From: Megalopta genalis
Lineage: Eukaryota > Arthropoda > Insecta > Hymenoptera > Halictidae
NCBI RefSeq assembly: GCF_051020955.1
Contig: NW_027476113.1
Coordinates: 1,303,501-1,367,500 of the forward strand
Direction: 5' to 3'
Length of the DNA: 64,000 nucleotides
Shown here: positions 1-9,487 of the stretch, one piece after another
Position numbering within the stretch: position 1 is the first letter of the stretch
Layout: every line of letters starts with the position of its first letter
Notes under the pieces: generated by a model
The model's database searches: none
What the model was told of the DNA's origin: nothing
What the model saw: the letters and a program-made list of their open reading frames with translations, nothing else
Made by a program: the position numbers and the translations under genes

Positions 1-112
1 AAAATGACACCCGATACCATTTTCCTCGAAGGGCTGTTAATTACGTTCTAAGAGCGCAGGGTACCGTTGATGAAAGAGGGTTAGCCGCAGTTTACATCCC
101 TGCATATCTTGT

Positions 113-1364
113 TTATTTAATATGGCGCCGTGCCCGTTGTCGTCGTCGCCACACACCGAAGATCTTAAATCGTTGAGGTAGCCTATGGAGGGGTGGTGTG
201 TTTTCTATTGAATCGTTTAATCCTTCATTAAAAATTGGTGGCCCTGAAAAGGACCGACTAATGCTATCGATAATATTGTTCAAAATGCCGACCTCCGAAC
301 ACCACTCGGTACGGCTTACAATTTGTCGTTGTATTTTATCCAACATTTCTGTTGTTATCTTTGCAACAGCGCCGTGAATTCGGCTTATTATATCATCAAT
401 GCTTTCTATTGCTTTTTTGTATACTGTATCCTGGAAGTAGACAATATTGATTTAAAAGAACAATAAAAAGATGCAATAATAATTTGAAAATGTTCATTGC
501 TAAAATTAGTTTCAAATAACCCCAGAAATAAAAATCCGTCGGATTTAAATCGGGTTAAACCTGTGCATGGTGTGACCGAAGCGCACGCGGATTCTCGTCG
601 CTCCACAAGTGCAAACTATGGGCATTAAAACACTCTTCTCTTGTGAACAGTGCTTCATCTGTCCATAAAATGAATTTGCAGAATGATGGATTCCGCGCTA
701 CTTCTCCCAGCAGCCATCTTGAATATTGGATCAGTTGATCGAAGTCAGAATCTTGCAATTTCTGCACCCGTTTGAATTTATGCGGGTGCTTCAAGTTGTC
801 TTTTAGGATGCGATGTACGGTAGTACTGCTAACACTAGAAAGAAAAAAAATATATGCAAATGCATAAACATTTAAAGATCATGAACATTTCTTGTTAGGC
901 AAATAAAAATCATGGTTATTTTAATCGTGACTTGTTCTAAGCGGAGGCTGATTCCTCGTACATTCTCGGTGCCGTCCTCCTCTATAAGGGTTTGCGCTCG
1001 ATTTTCTGATCGGAGGGTCCGCGCAGAAAATGATCTCCCGGCCCCCTTATCGTTTGATGCCGTGATGCCGCGGTAACGTACGTACAGTAAATAATAATAA
1101 AAATAAAAAAAGTAAATAATAATAGAAACGCCGTGCTAACAAACGTACAGTATATTCTGTGGACGTACGAAAATTTGGGTATTCTTCCCGCAATCTTCTC
1201 ACAGTAGCAGCTGCATTTCCCTTGCACTGCGCGAATATTATCTGGTACTGTTCTTGTGTTAAATACATTTTAGAAATCTTCACGACGTATTCTCTAGCAC
1301 TGTTGAACGCTTTGTAGCCCTCCTTCTTATGTTGCGAGCCCATTATCGTTTCAAAAACAGACAA
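113..1364 (-). pseudogene. Tc1/mariner-like transposase remnant
   Basis: Three minus-strand coding blocks lie in the order expected for one transposase. Block 1180-1364 has an N-terminal helix-turn-helix like that seen in insect Tc1/mariner-type transposases (DUF4817-like; LTQEQYQIIFAQCKGNAAAT). Block 555-794 contains the catalytic-core signature FILWTDEALFTREE followed by HLWSDENP, where the Asp of WTDEA would be a DDE metal ligand. Block 113-346 resembles the C-terminal tail. The blocks are in different frames and separated by AT-rich sequence, so no full protein can be made. I see no terminal inverted repeats inside the window; the 3' end may lie left of base 1. The family is recognised from the DDE block; exact membership is uncertain. 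Confidence 0.6.
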
Positions 1365-1380
1365 GCGTCGTAGTATCGTC

Positions 1381-1709
1381 TTATGCCGTCACCCAATTCG
1401 ACATTCGTTTAAAATGTTGATTACCTGGTTGAACTAGTTCACATTTAGAAAGAGTACTTTTAAAAACTTGTAATTCCATATAATTACAGTGGGCCCTTGA
1501 GTTTTGCACACAATGGGTACCTGAAAATGTGTGCCCATGTTGAATGTTCGAAAGTAGAGGGATTTAAAAAATAAAAATATGCACCAAATACTGTGTTTCG
1601 AATCAGGAAACGGAATAATTGAATTTTGCAACCAAAGTAAACTGGTGAAAGATAGTATATTATAAGTTTTGGTTAAATACAATTGTATATGTACTAGTGA
1701 ATCTTTTCT
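1381..1709. other. AT-rich spacer without recognisable gene
   Basis: Between the mariner and Gypsy remnants. I see only short chance reading frames and no repeat structure. Confidence 0.5.
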
Positions 1710-2500
1710 CATCTCAGAGCAGTAATATTTTTCCTTTAATCGATCTAAGGTTTCCGTTACACCCTTGTGACCTGCGATTAATCTACTGCGAGCTTCTGTT
1801 AATTTTCATCGAATTTGTTCTGCTGATGTGACAATTTTATCCGTGTTCGTAGGTTGTGGCAAAACTGGGCTAATATCTGTTTCGTCTCCATCAGTTGAAC
1901 TGCTGTTCTCCTGGGATGAAGATTCGTAATCAGGTATAGACTAAGTTATACTTGGTTCACTGATCTTGGCAGGTGATATTATTGGTAGATTAAATGGCGT
2001 AGATGAGGCGTCTGGGATATTGTAGATGACTGGTGTTTGTATCATTGTTTCTTTTACTCTTGGCTTGGCTGTTATCACAGTTTCATCTATTTTATTGCGT
2101 TTGCAAAAGCTGCTTAGGTCGGCGATTATGGTACTTTCATCTTGATCTTCGGTGCTCATTAAGAATGCGGGTTGTGGATGAGTTGGTGTGGTACCGGCGA
2201 AGAGGATGTTGTGATTCCTGTTGAGAATATTTGCTGCTGTCTTAAATTCCCACGTTTTCGACGATATGTTCGACGCTCCTTTTCTGTGGATGAATAATTA
2301 TTCTTAGGCGAATTTAAAGTACGTGGAGGATAAGCTATCAGTAATTCTGTACCGACTTCTCCTTGGCTTAATACTGCTCCTACTCCAGCTTCATAGAGTT
2401 CGTTTCGAAAATCTTGAAAACTCTGTTGCTGTTCTTCACGCCAATTAACCTGATTTCTTTGTCCAAAGGTTTGGTTAATGTTTGTGACATTAGTGTATAA
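1710..2500 (-). pseudogene. Gypsy (Ty3) pol remnant: RNase H to integrase zinc domain
   Basis: Reading the minus strand from 2500, the sequence gives the end of the RT/RNase H linker, then GVGAVLSQGEVGTELLIAY and a YSSTEKE motif at about 2290-2400. These match the start of RNase H in 17.6-type Gypsy elements. After a linker containing an open frame (1941-2159), the stretch 1710-1800 encodes an HKGVTETLDRLKEKYY motif typical of the integrase H2C2 zinc-binding domain. Stops and internal deletions (most of RNase H is gone) make it a dead fragment. No LTR was seen next to it. Confidence 0.6.
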
Positions 2501-2712
2501 TATCTGACTAGCTTTTTTTTGCTTTGTGAATGTATCCCGGATTCTACATAGATCGCGCTCTCAGTTTATCTCACTGGTCGGCTGGGGCTCGTAACCTTGC
2601 AAGGATATGCAGTGACTCTCATTAATACTCGGACACTTTTTAGAACACAATATCTTTTTTAAAACTAGAATGAACGATTTGAACTTGCTTCTAGATTATA
2701 GAGGGACCAGTA

Positions 2713-3080
2713 CAGAGTGTCTCAAAATTATGGTATTTCCGGGAAATGTGGGATTCCTGAGATCATTTGAAGTAACTTTTTCCTTTACAAAAATGTTCTC
2801 CGAGGCATCGTTAACGAGTAATTAACGAAAAACGCTGACCAATGAGAAGCTAGCTCGGCTAACGCGAGGCGGGGCAGCTAACAAGGGCGCGAAAACCAAT
2901 TCCGTTTATTGGCTCGGTCGCCTCGTGTCAGCTGATCTTGGCCTCTCATTGATTACTGTTTTTCGTTAATAACTTGTAAATGAGAAGCCGCGGATCGCAT
3001 TTTTGCTGATGAAAAGGTTGCTTCAAAAGACCTCATGAACCACTCACTTTCCGGAAATACAATAATTTTAGGACACCCTG
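2713..3080. mobile_element. MITE with about 33-bp terminal inverted repeats and TA target duplication
   Basis: The left end begins CAGAGTGTCTCAAAATTA and the right end, reverse complemented, begins CAGGGTGTCCTAAAATTA. The match continues through ATTTCCGG, about 33 bp with only a few mismatches. Both ends are flanked by TA (2711-2712 and 3081-3082), the target duplication of Tc1/mariner elements. The 368-bp interior has no coding capacity and is itself partly palindromic. It is probably a non-autonomous mariner derivative. Confidence 0.75.
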
Positions 3081-3128
3081 TATACTAAACAATAACTTCG
3101 TTACAATTTTACGATTTAAAAAAAAATT

Positions 3129-3134
3129 CAAGTC
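3129..3134. repeat. Left 6-bp target-site duplication of the Polinton (CAAGTC)
   Basis: Identical to 20918-20923 and directly adjacent to the terminal AGTAGG of the inverted repeat. Confidence 0.9.
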
Positions 3135-3946
3135 AGTAGGTATATAGGTTGCGTTCTGCAATCAAGGGTGAGGGGAAGGCTGAGCCGGGGGGGGGGGGTA
3201 AAGGGAAGGAAGCATCATCGTGAGCGGCACGCGTCGTGTGGAGGGGGGAAGTCACCGATAAGGAGTTTTGCGGTTTTGCATCCGGAGAGGTTCTCGGACG
3301 CCTTACCCGGAAGTTGCTTATCTTGCGAAGCGATATCGGGGATTTTGGTTTCGTTTATTAGATTTCTTAAAGTATGGTTTTTTTATCTCGGTATAATATT
3401 GTAGCGAGCGAGCGAGAGAGAGAGAGAGGGGAGGATGCAGCGGTTGTTCTCTCTCTTGCAAAAACGATGCATGATTTTTCTCGCGCGACGCATTTATAGA
3501 AGTTTGTGGTTTTGTATCCGGAGAGACTCGCGGATGCTTTACCCGCGCTTGCGAAGCGATATCGGGGATTTTGGTCTCATTAAGATTTCTTAAAGTAAGT
3601 TTTTTTTTTATCTCGGTATAATATTGTAGCGAGCGAGAGAGAGGGCTGTATTGCAGCGGTTGTTCTCTCTCTTGCAAATGATGCGGACAGAGAGAGATAT
3701 TTTTTCCACTTTGCAACGGTTTGTTGTCACATCCTTTCCATGATTAGTGATTTTGGAAGTCTCCTTATCCCCGGTTTTTTCTTTGCAGTAACGATGTGGA
3801 CAGAGAGAGGGAGATATTTTTTTCTCTCTCTCGTTTACTGTTTTTGCATATTTGCTTTTCCCTCTGCAGCGAACATTTTATTCGCTACTGAGTTGGGAAT
3901 TGATATGGAATTTGAACGTGTCATTGTTGCAATCGTTCGCAACGTC
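3135..3946 (+). repeat. Left terminal inverted repeat of the Polinton
   Basis: About 810 bp match the reverse complement of 20012-20917 with scattered differences, ending inside a shared stretch containing CAATCGTTCGCAACGTC. The repeat contains GAGC/GAGA microsatellites and short sub-repeats with the recurring string TTTTGTATCCGGAGAGACTC (near 3514). A further copy of that string lies just inside the repeat at about 3963, so the element's edge is built from repeated modules. The region probably holds promoters for the outermost genes, but no defined promoter can be named. Confidence 0.9.
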
Positions 3947-4358
3947 GAAGAAGTTTGTGGTTTTGTATCCGGAGAGACTCGCGGATGCTTTACCCGGGAA
4001 GTCGCTTGCGAAGCGATATCAGGATTTCGGTCTCGTTGAGATTTATTAAAGTAAGGTTTTCTAATCTCGGTTTTTTCTCTTGCACCGCATTCTCTTTTGC
4101 AGCAGTTTCTCTATCTTGCAACGATATGGATGGAGAGATGTATTTTTCTACTTTATCGTTTTGGAGAGAGAGTGAGATGGATTATAACGATGTGAGAGAA
4201 GTGCATGTGTGCATGTTAATAAATAGACGAAGCCTAATGCGGAGCAAATCAAATCGTTGTTGTAAAAGACAAAGTGACAGTGAAAAACAGTGTGCTAGTG
4301 AAAACTTAATAATTATATTAAAAAATCAATCATATCGCGAATAGACTTTATTATAGAT

Positions 4359-4863
4359 ATGGACGGATTTAACGTAAATAAGCAGTTTCTTTGTAAAGAA
4401 CTAGCCATCGTAAATGTGCGCACAGGCTTCGCGTCTCTATATGAATTCGAGCTAGGCGTCCAATACAGCGATTTAAGTGAAGCTGATAGAAAGTCTGCAT
4501 GGTACGTCACGAATTTCATTCATGGGATTCCTTTCAAAAATTTTTCGGGGCAAAAGAATTATAATCAGATAGATATTTCGACATTAGTTAAACTTTTTAT
4601 TCGCGGCTTTAAGGATCCCGTAATCGCGTATAAGGGGGGTCATATTGAGAGGGATTTGTTAAGCCAAATTGGTGTGCGACATGTTAATTTAGAATCTTTT
4701 AGTTGCCCCAAATTCGAAATTTTAGCCGCGGACCCGAAGTATGGGCCAATGGACCCACCATGCAGGCTTCATTGTTGGACGCCTAGTTCAACATCAAAGC
4801 GGAGGGTACAGTATCACTGTGCCCTCACCGAGGTGCGCGTCTTTCGCAATTGGTACCAGCAAG
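4359..4863 (+). CDS. Polinton accessory protein of unknown function (first exon)
   Basis: An ATG at 4359 opens a frame of about 168 codons running to a consensus splice donor (AAG|GTAATT at 4864). It contains the string VIAYKGGHIERDLL and a Cys/His-rich tail (CRLHC, then HCALTEVRVF) that could bind zinc. I recall similar proteins in insect Polintons and in stand-alone insect genes. Its layout is faintly like an exonuclease-type fold, but I cannot show catalytic residues, so no function is assigned. Without splicing it would read on to a stop at 4919. Downstream exons are confused by duplications (see the 138-bp repeat), and reading into the next small exon soon meets a stop. Confidence 0.5.
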
Positions 4864-5245
4864 GTAATTTTTTTATTTTTTATTTTTTTACAATTATTTT
4901 TATGCTGCATTTTTTGTAGAAATAGAGCGAAAGACGTAAGTCTGTGTGCACTCCTCAGCGAGGTGCAAATCTTTCACAATTGGTACCAGCAAGGTAATTT
5001 TTTTTATTTTTTATTTTTTATTTTTTTACAATTATTTTTATGGTGCATTTTTTGTAGAAATAGAGCGAAAGACGTAAGCCTGTGTGCACTCCTCAGCGAG
5101 GTGCGAATCTTTCGCAATTGGTACCAACAAGGTAATTCTTTTTATTCTTTATTTTTTATCTTTTTACAATTATTTTTATGGTGCATTTTTTGTAGAAATA
5201 GAGCGAAAGACGTAAGCCTGTGCGAATCTTTTTTTGGTCGAGGTG
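4850..5245 (+). repeat. 138-bp tandem repeat of an exon-plus-intron unit
   Basis: The unit is a 74-bp block followed by a 64-bp T-rich block. Copies start at 4920, 5058 and (partial) 5196. Each 74-bp block ends AAG|GTAATT and each T-rich block ends TTTTTGTAG, so every copy looks like a small exon flanked by good splice sites. The 3' part of the block also matches the end of the first exon at 4830-4863. Confidence 0.8.
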
Positions 5246-5440
5246 ATGTCCTCGGGAGAAAAAATTGTAACAACGTGCCGATCGGTGTTGATACGATGGA
5301 TGAGAAGAGGTATGTATAATAATTGTTATTTAAAAAATTAAAATTAATTTTTTTAATAACGATTATTTTTTAATTAACAGCGTCTTCTTGAAGAGGAGGA
5401 GGAGGAGGAGGAGGAGGAGGAGGAGGAGGAGGAGGCTTAC
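5228..5440 (+). pseudogene. Truncated duplicate of the 3' part of the BIR gene
   Basis: Matches 5795-6060: the run from GGTCGAGG through CAACGTGCCGATCG, the GATGAGAAGAG|GTATGTAT donor, a T-rich intron, and the following GAAGAGGAGG repeat exon. The BIR core upstream of it is absent and about 60 nt of the tail is missing. With the copy of the first exon's end at 5455-5515, it shows the accessory module was duplicated in tandem. Confidence 0.6.
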
Positions 5441-5589
5441 GTTTGTCATCAACGGTTCAGTATCACTGTGCCCTCAGTGAGGAGCGCGTCTTTTGTCAGT
5501 AGTTCATGGAAGGTAACGTATTTTTTTCCTTTTTTTAGTTACTATTATTTTTCATTTCCACGATACCTTTTTCTTTGCAGAAAGAGATA

Positions 5590-6022
5590 ATGACGATGAT
5601 TGATTATCGACGCGAGGAGGATAGACTTCGAAGTTTCGAATTCTGGCCAATTGAATATATTCAACCGGAGGAACTTGCAGCCGCAGGATTTTACTATCTG
5701 GGACAGGACGATTTTGTCGCATGTTTTGCATGCGACATCGAATTGCATCGGTGGCAACACAATGACAGGGCCATGTCGGAGCATCACTTCTGGTCGAGGA
5801 ATTGTCCATATGTACTGGGGGAAAATTGCGGCAACGTGCCGATCGATGCTCATCCCACAATCATTTCAATGTCACCATCAAGAAGCGGTGTGGACGAGTG
5901 CGGAATCTACGATTATACCATGGATGAGAAGAGGTATGTATGTATAACAAATGTTATTTTAAAAGAAATTAAAATTTATTTTTTAATAATGATTTTTTTT
6001 TTAATTAAGAGCGTCATCCTGA
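5590..6022 (+). CDS. Single-BIR-domain protein (IAP-like), Polinton-encoded
   Basis: The exon frame runs 5590-5933 and encodes one baculovirus IAP repeat: RLRSFEFW at the start, GFYYLGQDDFVACFACD in the middle, then W, EHHFWSRNCPYV. The zinc ligands are all present (C-x2-C ... H-x6-C), as is the conserved Trp. No RING domain follows. A donor at 5934 (GAG|GTATGT) and an acceptor at 6009 would add three residues and a stop at 6020-6022; the product is about 118 aa. An acceptor (TTTCTTTGCAG) at 5580 shows the exon can be spliced to upstream sequence, but frames do not match the 4359 exon, so I use the ATG at 5590. BIR proteins inhibit caspases or regulate cell death; here an anti-apoptotic role for the element is inferred. 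It overlaps the broken end of the capsid gene on the other strand. Confidence 0.75.
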
Positions 6023-6445
6023 AGAGGAGGAGGAGGAGGAGGAGGAGAGGGGAGGAGGCTTGCGATTGTCATCAAGCGCGTTGTTCTTCGTAATGTTCAG
6101 ACTCGCATAATTCTTCAAGGTCGTCGTTGTACCGGGATTTCTGGACCGATCGATTTCCACTCCGTTCAGTTCGTAACGTATTTCGTCGAACATAAACGCC
6201 ACCGCATTGTTGTCTAGAGCTACCGCGTCGTTTGCCAATCCTCCCGGTAGGCTGAGTCTTCCCTCCACGTATAGGAAGCTTTTACACGGAAGAGTGTACA
6301 AGTCTTGATGTTGAATGGGTATTCTTATCTCATCGCTGTTTCCAAACGTAGTGTTGGCGTACGGATTGTAGGTGTGCAGTTCGATCTTAGTTATTCGATT
6401 GTCGAAGGTCGGTGCTTCGGAGATGTTCAAAATGTCGTACGACAT
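6014..6445 (-). pseudogene. Major capsid protein, N-terminal fragment only
   Basis: ATG at 6445. About 117 residues match the N-terminus of the Polinton double-jelly-roll major capsid protein as I remember it (MSYDILNISEAP..., IPIQHQDLYTLPC, then FMFDEIRYELNGVEID). The frame then runs into the antisense of the (GAG)n repeat and ends in a serine run. The normal protein is several times longer; the rest is absent and the BIR module occupies its place. No capsid could be made from this copy. Confidence 0.65.
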
Positions 6446-6636
6446 GATGCGAGTGCGTGCGATTACTTGTTAACGACAAATCCCAAAGATTGTAGATATT
6501 TAACGTTTCGTGCAGTTAATTTCCTCGTCTTCTTCTCCTTATTATTATTGTTATTATTATTATTATTTTGGAACGATACACCGTCTTTGAAGCTTGGCGT
6601 ATTATTGTGAATTAGCATGACGTTTCTTTACCGAGG

Positions 6637-7349
6637 TTATGAGATGGTTCGACGAACGTGCAATCGTATCGTGATTTCTTCGTTTCGAAAATCAATTAAA
6701 CGTCCCGACTGGTCCACAATGCGAATCGTTAAATCATCCATTGACCGTGTGACGATCGGAAGGTAAATGACTCGTGCCGGCGTTTCCGATATTTTATACC
6801 CTGGCGACACGTTGGGCACGAATTCGTGTATCGTGTGAACCAGTTTCCCGTTATCGTACGAACCGGTGGTTACGTTGCATTCTATTCGAATAATATTCGT
6901 ATTAATGATATTCACGGGGGTGTCCGATATATGCCATGTGTTTGGCGATAAAACACGATTCATAGAGAATCCTAGAATAGGACCCACGTTATTAGGCTTT
7001 GTAAAATTTATCCTATATGCTCTTTTAATTTCGCTTTTCATAGTATTGTTGTTCGCTCGCAAGATTCGCTCTTATCTTTGGCTGCAGGATACCGCGTGCT
7101 TATCTCGCGCCTCAAGTAAGCGTTGATCGCCTCCAGTTCATACGAACCATCTGGGATGCTTATCTCTTCATCTTTGTCGTCGAAATAAAATTTATTGTTT
7201 CCAATATTCGAACTGATGTTTGGTATTGTGTAATAAGTTTGCAAATCGAGCAGACCCAGTTCGTAGTTGGCATTGCTCAGATCTATAGGCGGGAAGTACT
7301 TGGACGATAAGACGCTACTTCTTCCCGATAACGTGAATGTGTAGGACAT
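6637..7349 (-). pseudogene. Minor capsid (penton-like) protein, frameshifted
   Basis: The first part (7349 to about 7060) starts MSYTFTLSGRSSV and the second part (about 7060 to 6637) contains RAYRINFTKPNNVG, GFSMNRVL and YKISETPARVIYLPI. Both match what I know of the Polinton minor capsid protein. The two halves are in different frames, so a single small indel near 7060 disrupts the gene. It sits between the major capsid fragment and the protease on the same strand, the usual structural block. Confidence 0.6.
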
Positions 7350-7380
7350 TCTTGCAGCGGCGGTAGAATGATTAAAAATG

Positions 7381-7704
7381 CTATGTCAGAGATTCTCGCA
7401 AAAATTTTACACACAATTGTCCACATACGCTTTCGTTGTAATTTTGATAATTCTTGCGATTGTATGAGATTACCACGTTCGGTCCGAAGTATCGAATTAA
7501 TTCGATTGGTGGTTGAAGATTTCCAAAACTATCGAAGTAGCTGATTCGCGACTTCTGCTTTATATATGCGACCCAATGTGTTCCTGGACCATGACTGCTA
7601 TCCAGATTGACTATTCCTCGTTCATTTATCCATATTTTATTGGGCAATGCATCAAGCATGAAAACTCCGCGAAAATGTGGTAATTTTCTACAGACAATTT
7701 TCAA
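7381..7704 (-). CDS. Adenain-like cysteine protease (capsid maturation)
   Basis: The protein carries the adenovirus/Polinton protease signature: GPGTHWVAYI (catalytic His), SYFDSFGN (acidic residue) and SVCGQLCVKFL (catalytic Cys with preceding Gln-type region). In Polintons this enzyme processes virion proteins. Length of about 107 aa is slightly short; the frame stays open upstream to about 7790 through a Lys/Glu-rich stretch, and the listed start is a non-ATG (TTG) codon, so the true start is uncertain. All triad residues are present and I see no internal break. Confidence 0.75.
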   Translation of the reverse strand: MKIVCRKLPHFRGVFMLDALPNKIWINERGIVNLDSSHGPGTHWVAYIKQKSRISYFDSFGNLQPPIELIRYFGPNVVISYNRKNYQNYNESVCGQLCVKFLRESLT

Positions 7705-7727
7705 TTCAAGATCCGTCGTTGAGTTAT

Positions 7728-8037
7728 CTACTTTTTTCGTTTCGTCTTCCTTTTTTTTTTCTTTATTCCTTTCCCACGCTTGTATGGTGCAAGATACACT
7801 CCACGGCCCTCCATGGCACGATTGTGTCGTTCCAATTCTTCCAATTGTTTCTTCGCAGCTTTCGCCTCGTTTATCGTTTTAGCCACTGCAGCAGTACCGC
7901 CTGACAATGCCCCGTTTGGCAATTGGTAGAATTCTTCCAATATTGTAGCTACTGTAATTCTTCTTCTTCTTCTTCCCCTTAACCGCTCGTCGACCCTTCT
8001 TCCTTATCAGACCCATACCTAATCTTGTCAGGGAATG
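7728..8037 (-). pseudogene. Small Polinton protein with a GVYLAPYK motif, frameshifted
   Basis: The C-terminal part (7940-7728) reads alanine/glycine-rich sequence, a charged helix (AKKQLEELERHNRAMEGRG) and VYLAPYKRGKG followed by a lysine tail. The Arg/Lys-rich N-terminal part (MGLIRKKGRRAVKGKKKKK) lies upstream in another frame, indicating an indel near 7915. Proteins ending in a LYLxPYK-like motif occur next to the protease in insect Polintons; function unknown, possibly a minor virion component. Confidence 0.4.
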
Positions 8038-8043
8038 TCTTTT

Positions 8044-8235
8044 ACCAGTCCGTAACGGTATACAGAGCTGTTTATACCAGTCTGTAGCAGTATACAGAGC
8101 TGTTTATACCAGTCTGTAGCGGTATACAGAGCTGTTTATACCAGTCTGTAGCGGTATACAGAGCTGTTTCTTACCAGTCTGTAGCGGTATACAGAGCTGT
8201 TTCTTGCCAGTCTGTAGCGGTATATGAAGCTGTTA
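8044..8235. repeat. 32-bp tandem repeat, six units
   Basis: The unit ACCAGTCTGTAGCGGTATAC plus AGAGCTGTTTAT recurs at an exact 32-bp step, with the last copies slightly diverged. It fills the divergent intergenic space between the leftward structural genes and the rightward ATPase gene, so it may sit in their shared promoter region. Confidence 0.85.
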
Positions 8236-8414
8236 TGTCAAAAATTCTTTGATTGATAATGAACAAAAAAAAATGTACGTGCGTTAGTTACATGGAGATG
8301 TGCTCTATCATTTGAATACGAGAAGACTGATATCTATGATGCTTGAGTTCTCGTATAAATACCTTATCGTTCGAGAAGAAAATTTAGCATAACAAAAGAC
8401 AGTCGAGAGAGAGC

Positions 8415-8983
8415 ATGCGTTTCGTACGACAGTCCTTGAATATCCGGGTTCCGACCTACCGCACGTTCGATGACCATGATGAGATAATTCGGAAGCATGG
8501 GCCATTGCTACCATTCAACCAAAATATCAATACTTGAACAACTTGTTCTCGCACGTGGGCAAGGACGTAGGTTACTTTGCCTATTCGGACAACGCGGACG
8601 TGATTCCCCCGGCGGATGCTCGACCGAATTTGATATTTATCTTCGACGACGTTGCTTGTGATGAACAGGACGTTATGAGAGAATATTTCGCGATGGGCAG
8701 ACATTCGCACGTCGATTGTTTCTATCTGTCGCAATCATACGCGAGAATACCCAAACATTTGATTCGCGACAATGCCAATCTATTGATTCTATTCAATCAA
8801 GATGCCATGAATCTGCGACACGTTCATCAGGATCATGTGAATACTGATATGTCGTTCGAAAGTTTCAACGCAGTTTGTTCAAGGTGTTGGCGAAACAAGT
8901 ATGAATTCCTTGTAATCGACAAAGACAGCCCTGTGAACCGAGGACGTTACAGACGCGGATTTAACGAATTCGTCGTGCTGTGA
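8415..8983 (+). pseudogene. Packaging ATPase (FtsK/HerA-like) lacking its P-loop
   Basis: An ATG at 8415 gives about 37 residues of N-terminus (MRFVRQSLNIRVPTYR..., KHGPLLPF). From about 8522 another frame gives the rest: a strong Walker B (PNLIFIFDDVACD), the arginine-rich GRHSHVDCFYLSQSYARIP segment, and a C-terminus ending FNEFVVL. Between them the Walker A/P-loop segment expected for this family is missing, and the frames do not join. The gene would normally power DNA packaging into the capsid; this copy cannot bind ATP normally. Confidence 0.7.
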
Positions 8984-9038
8984 TCCAGCTCATTTGGACG
9001 GTAAGAGGTGTCGGTGTCACATCGTGCTCCCATTCGAT

Positions 9039-9451
9039 ATGCGTCCGTCAAAGAAAAACCTGCGAGCTGCCATCGTTAAGGAAATAGCTAAGACCAGTGA
9101 CGTCATACGTAAAAAGAGTTTAGCCTTGAAAGTTGGGAAAATGGATGTACAGTCTAACATTGAGACGAATTTACGTCCAATCGTGGAACCGTTGAAACAG
9201 CTGGTTCAAGATACAGCTACGGAAGCGAAAGATAATACATCAAATGCTGACCGATCGTTGGATTTGCAAACACAGCAGTCGCTGTTCTCTGTGAAGAAGA
9301 AGAAGAAGAAAGTGGAGAGAGAATTTATTAAGAAAAAGAGGACACACGATGAAGCGGCATTAACTCCAAGGATGCATTTGAAAAACAAGAAGAAGAAGAA
9401 TAAAGTATATTCCCCCATCGGTGTCAGCGATGACGCCGACTATGTTGACGA

Positions 9452-9487
<36 letters not shown>

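Noticed and set aside
3180..3430. G-run and GAGA tracts as a GAGA-factor promoter
   Set aside because: Simple low-complexity sequence inside the inverted repeat; no start site or defined motif arrangement supports a promoter call.
4741..5319. 192-codon plus-strand frame through the 138-bp repeats
   Set aside because: It reads through T-rich introns (Phe/Leu-rich repeats); the exon-intron reading explains the sequence better.
8044..8235. Regularly spaced repeats that could suggest a CRISPR array
   Set aside because: The units abut with no unique spacers, and the context is a eukaryotic Polinton; it is a simple tandem repeat.
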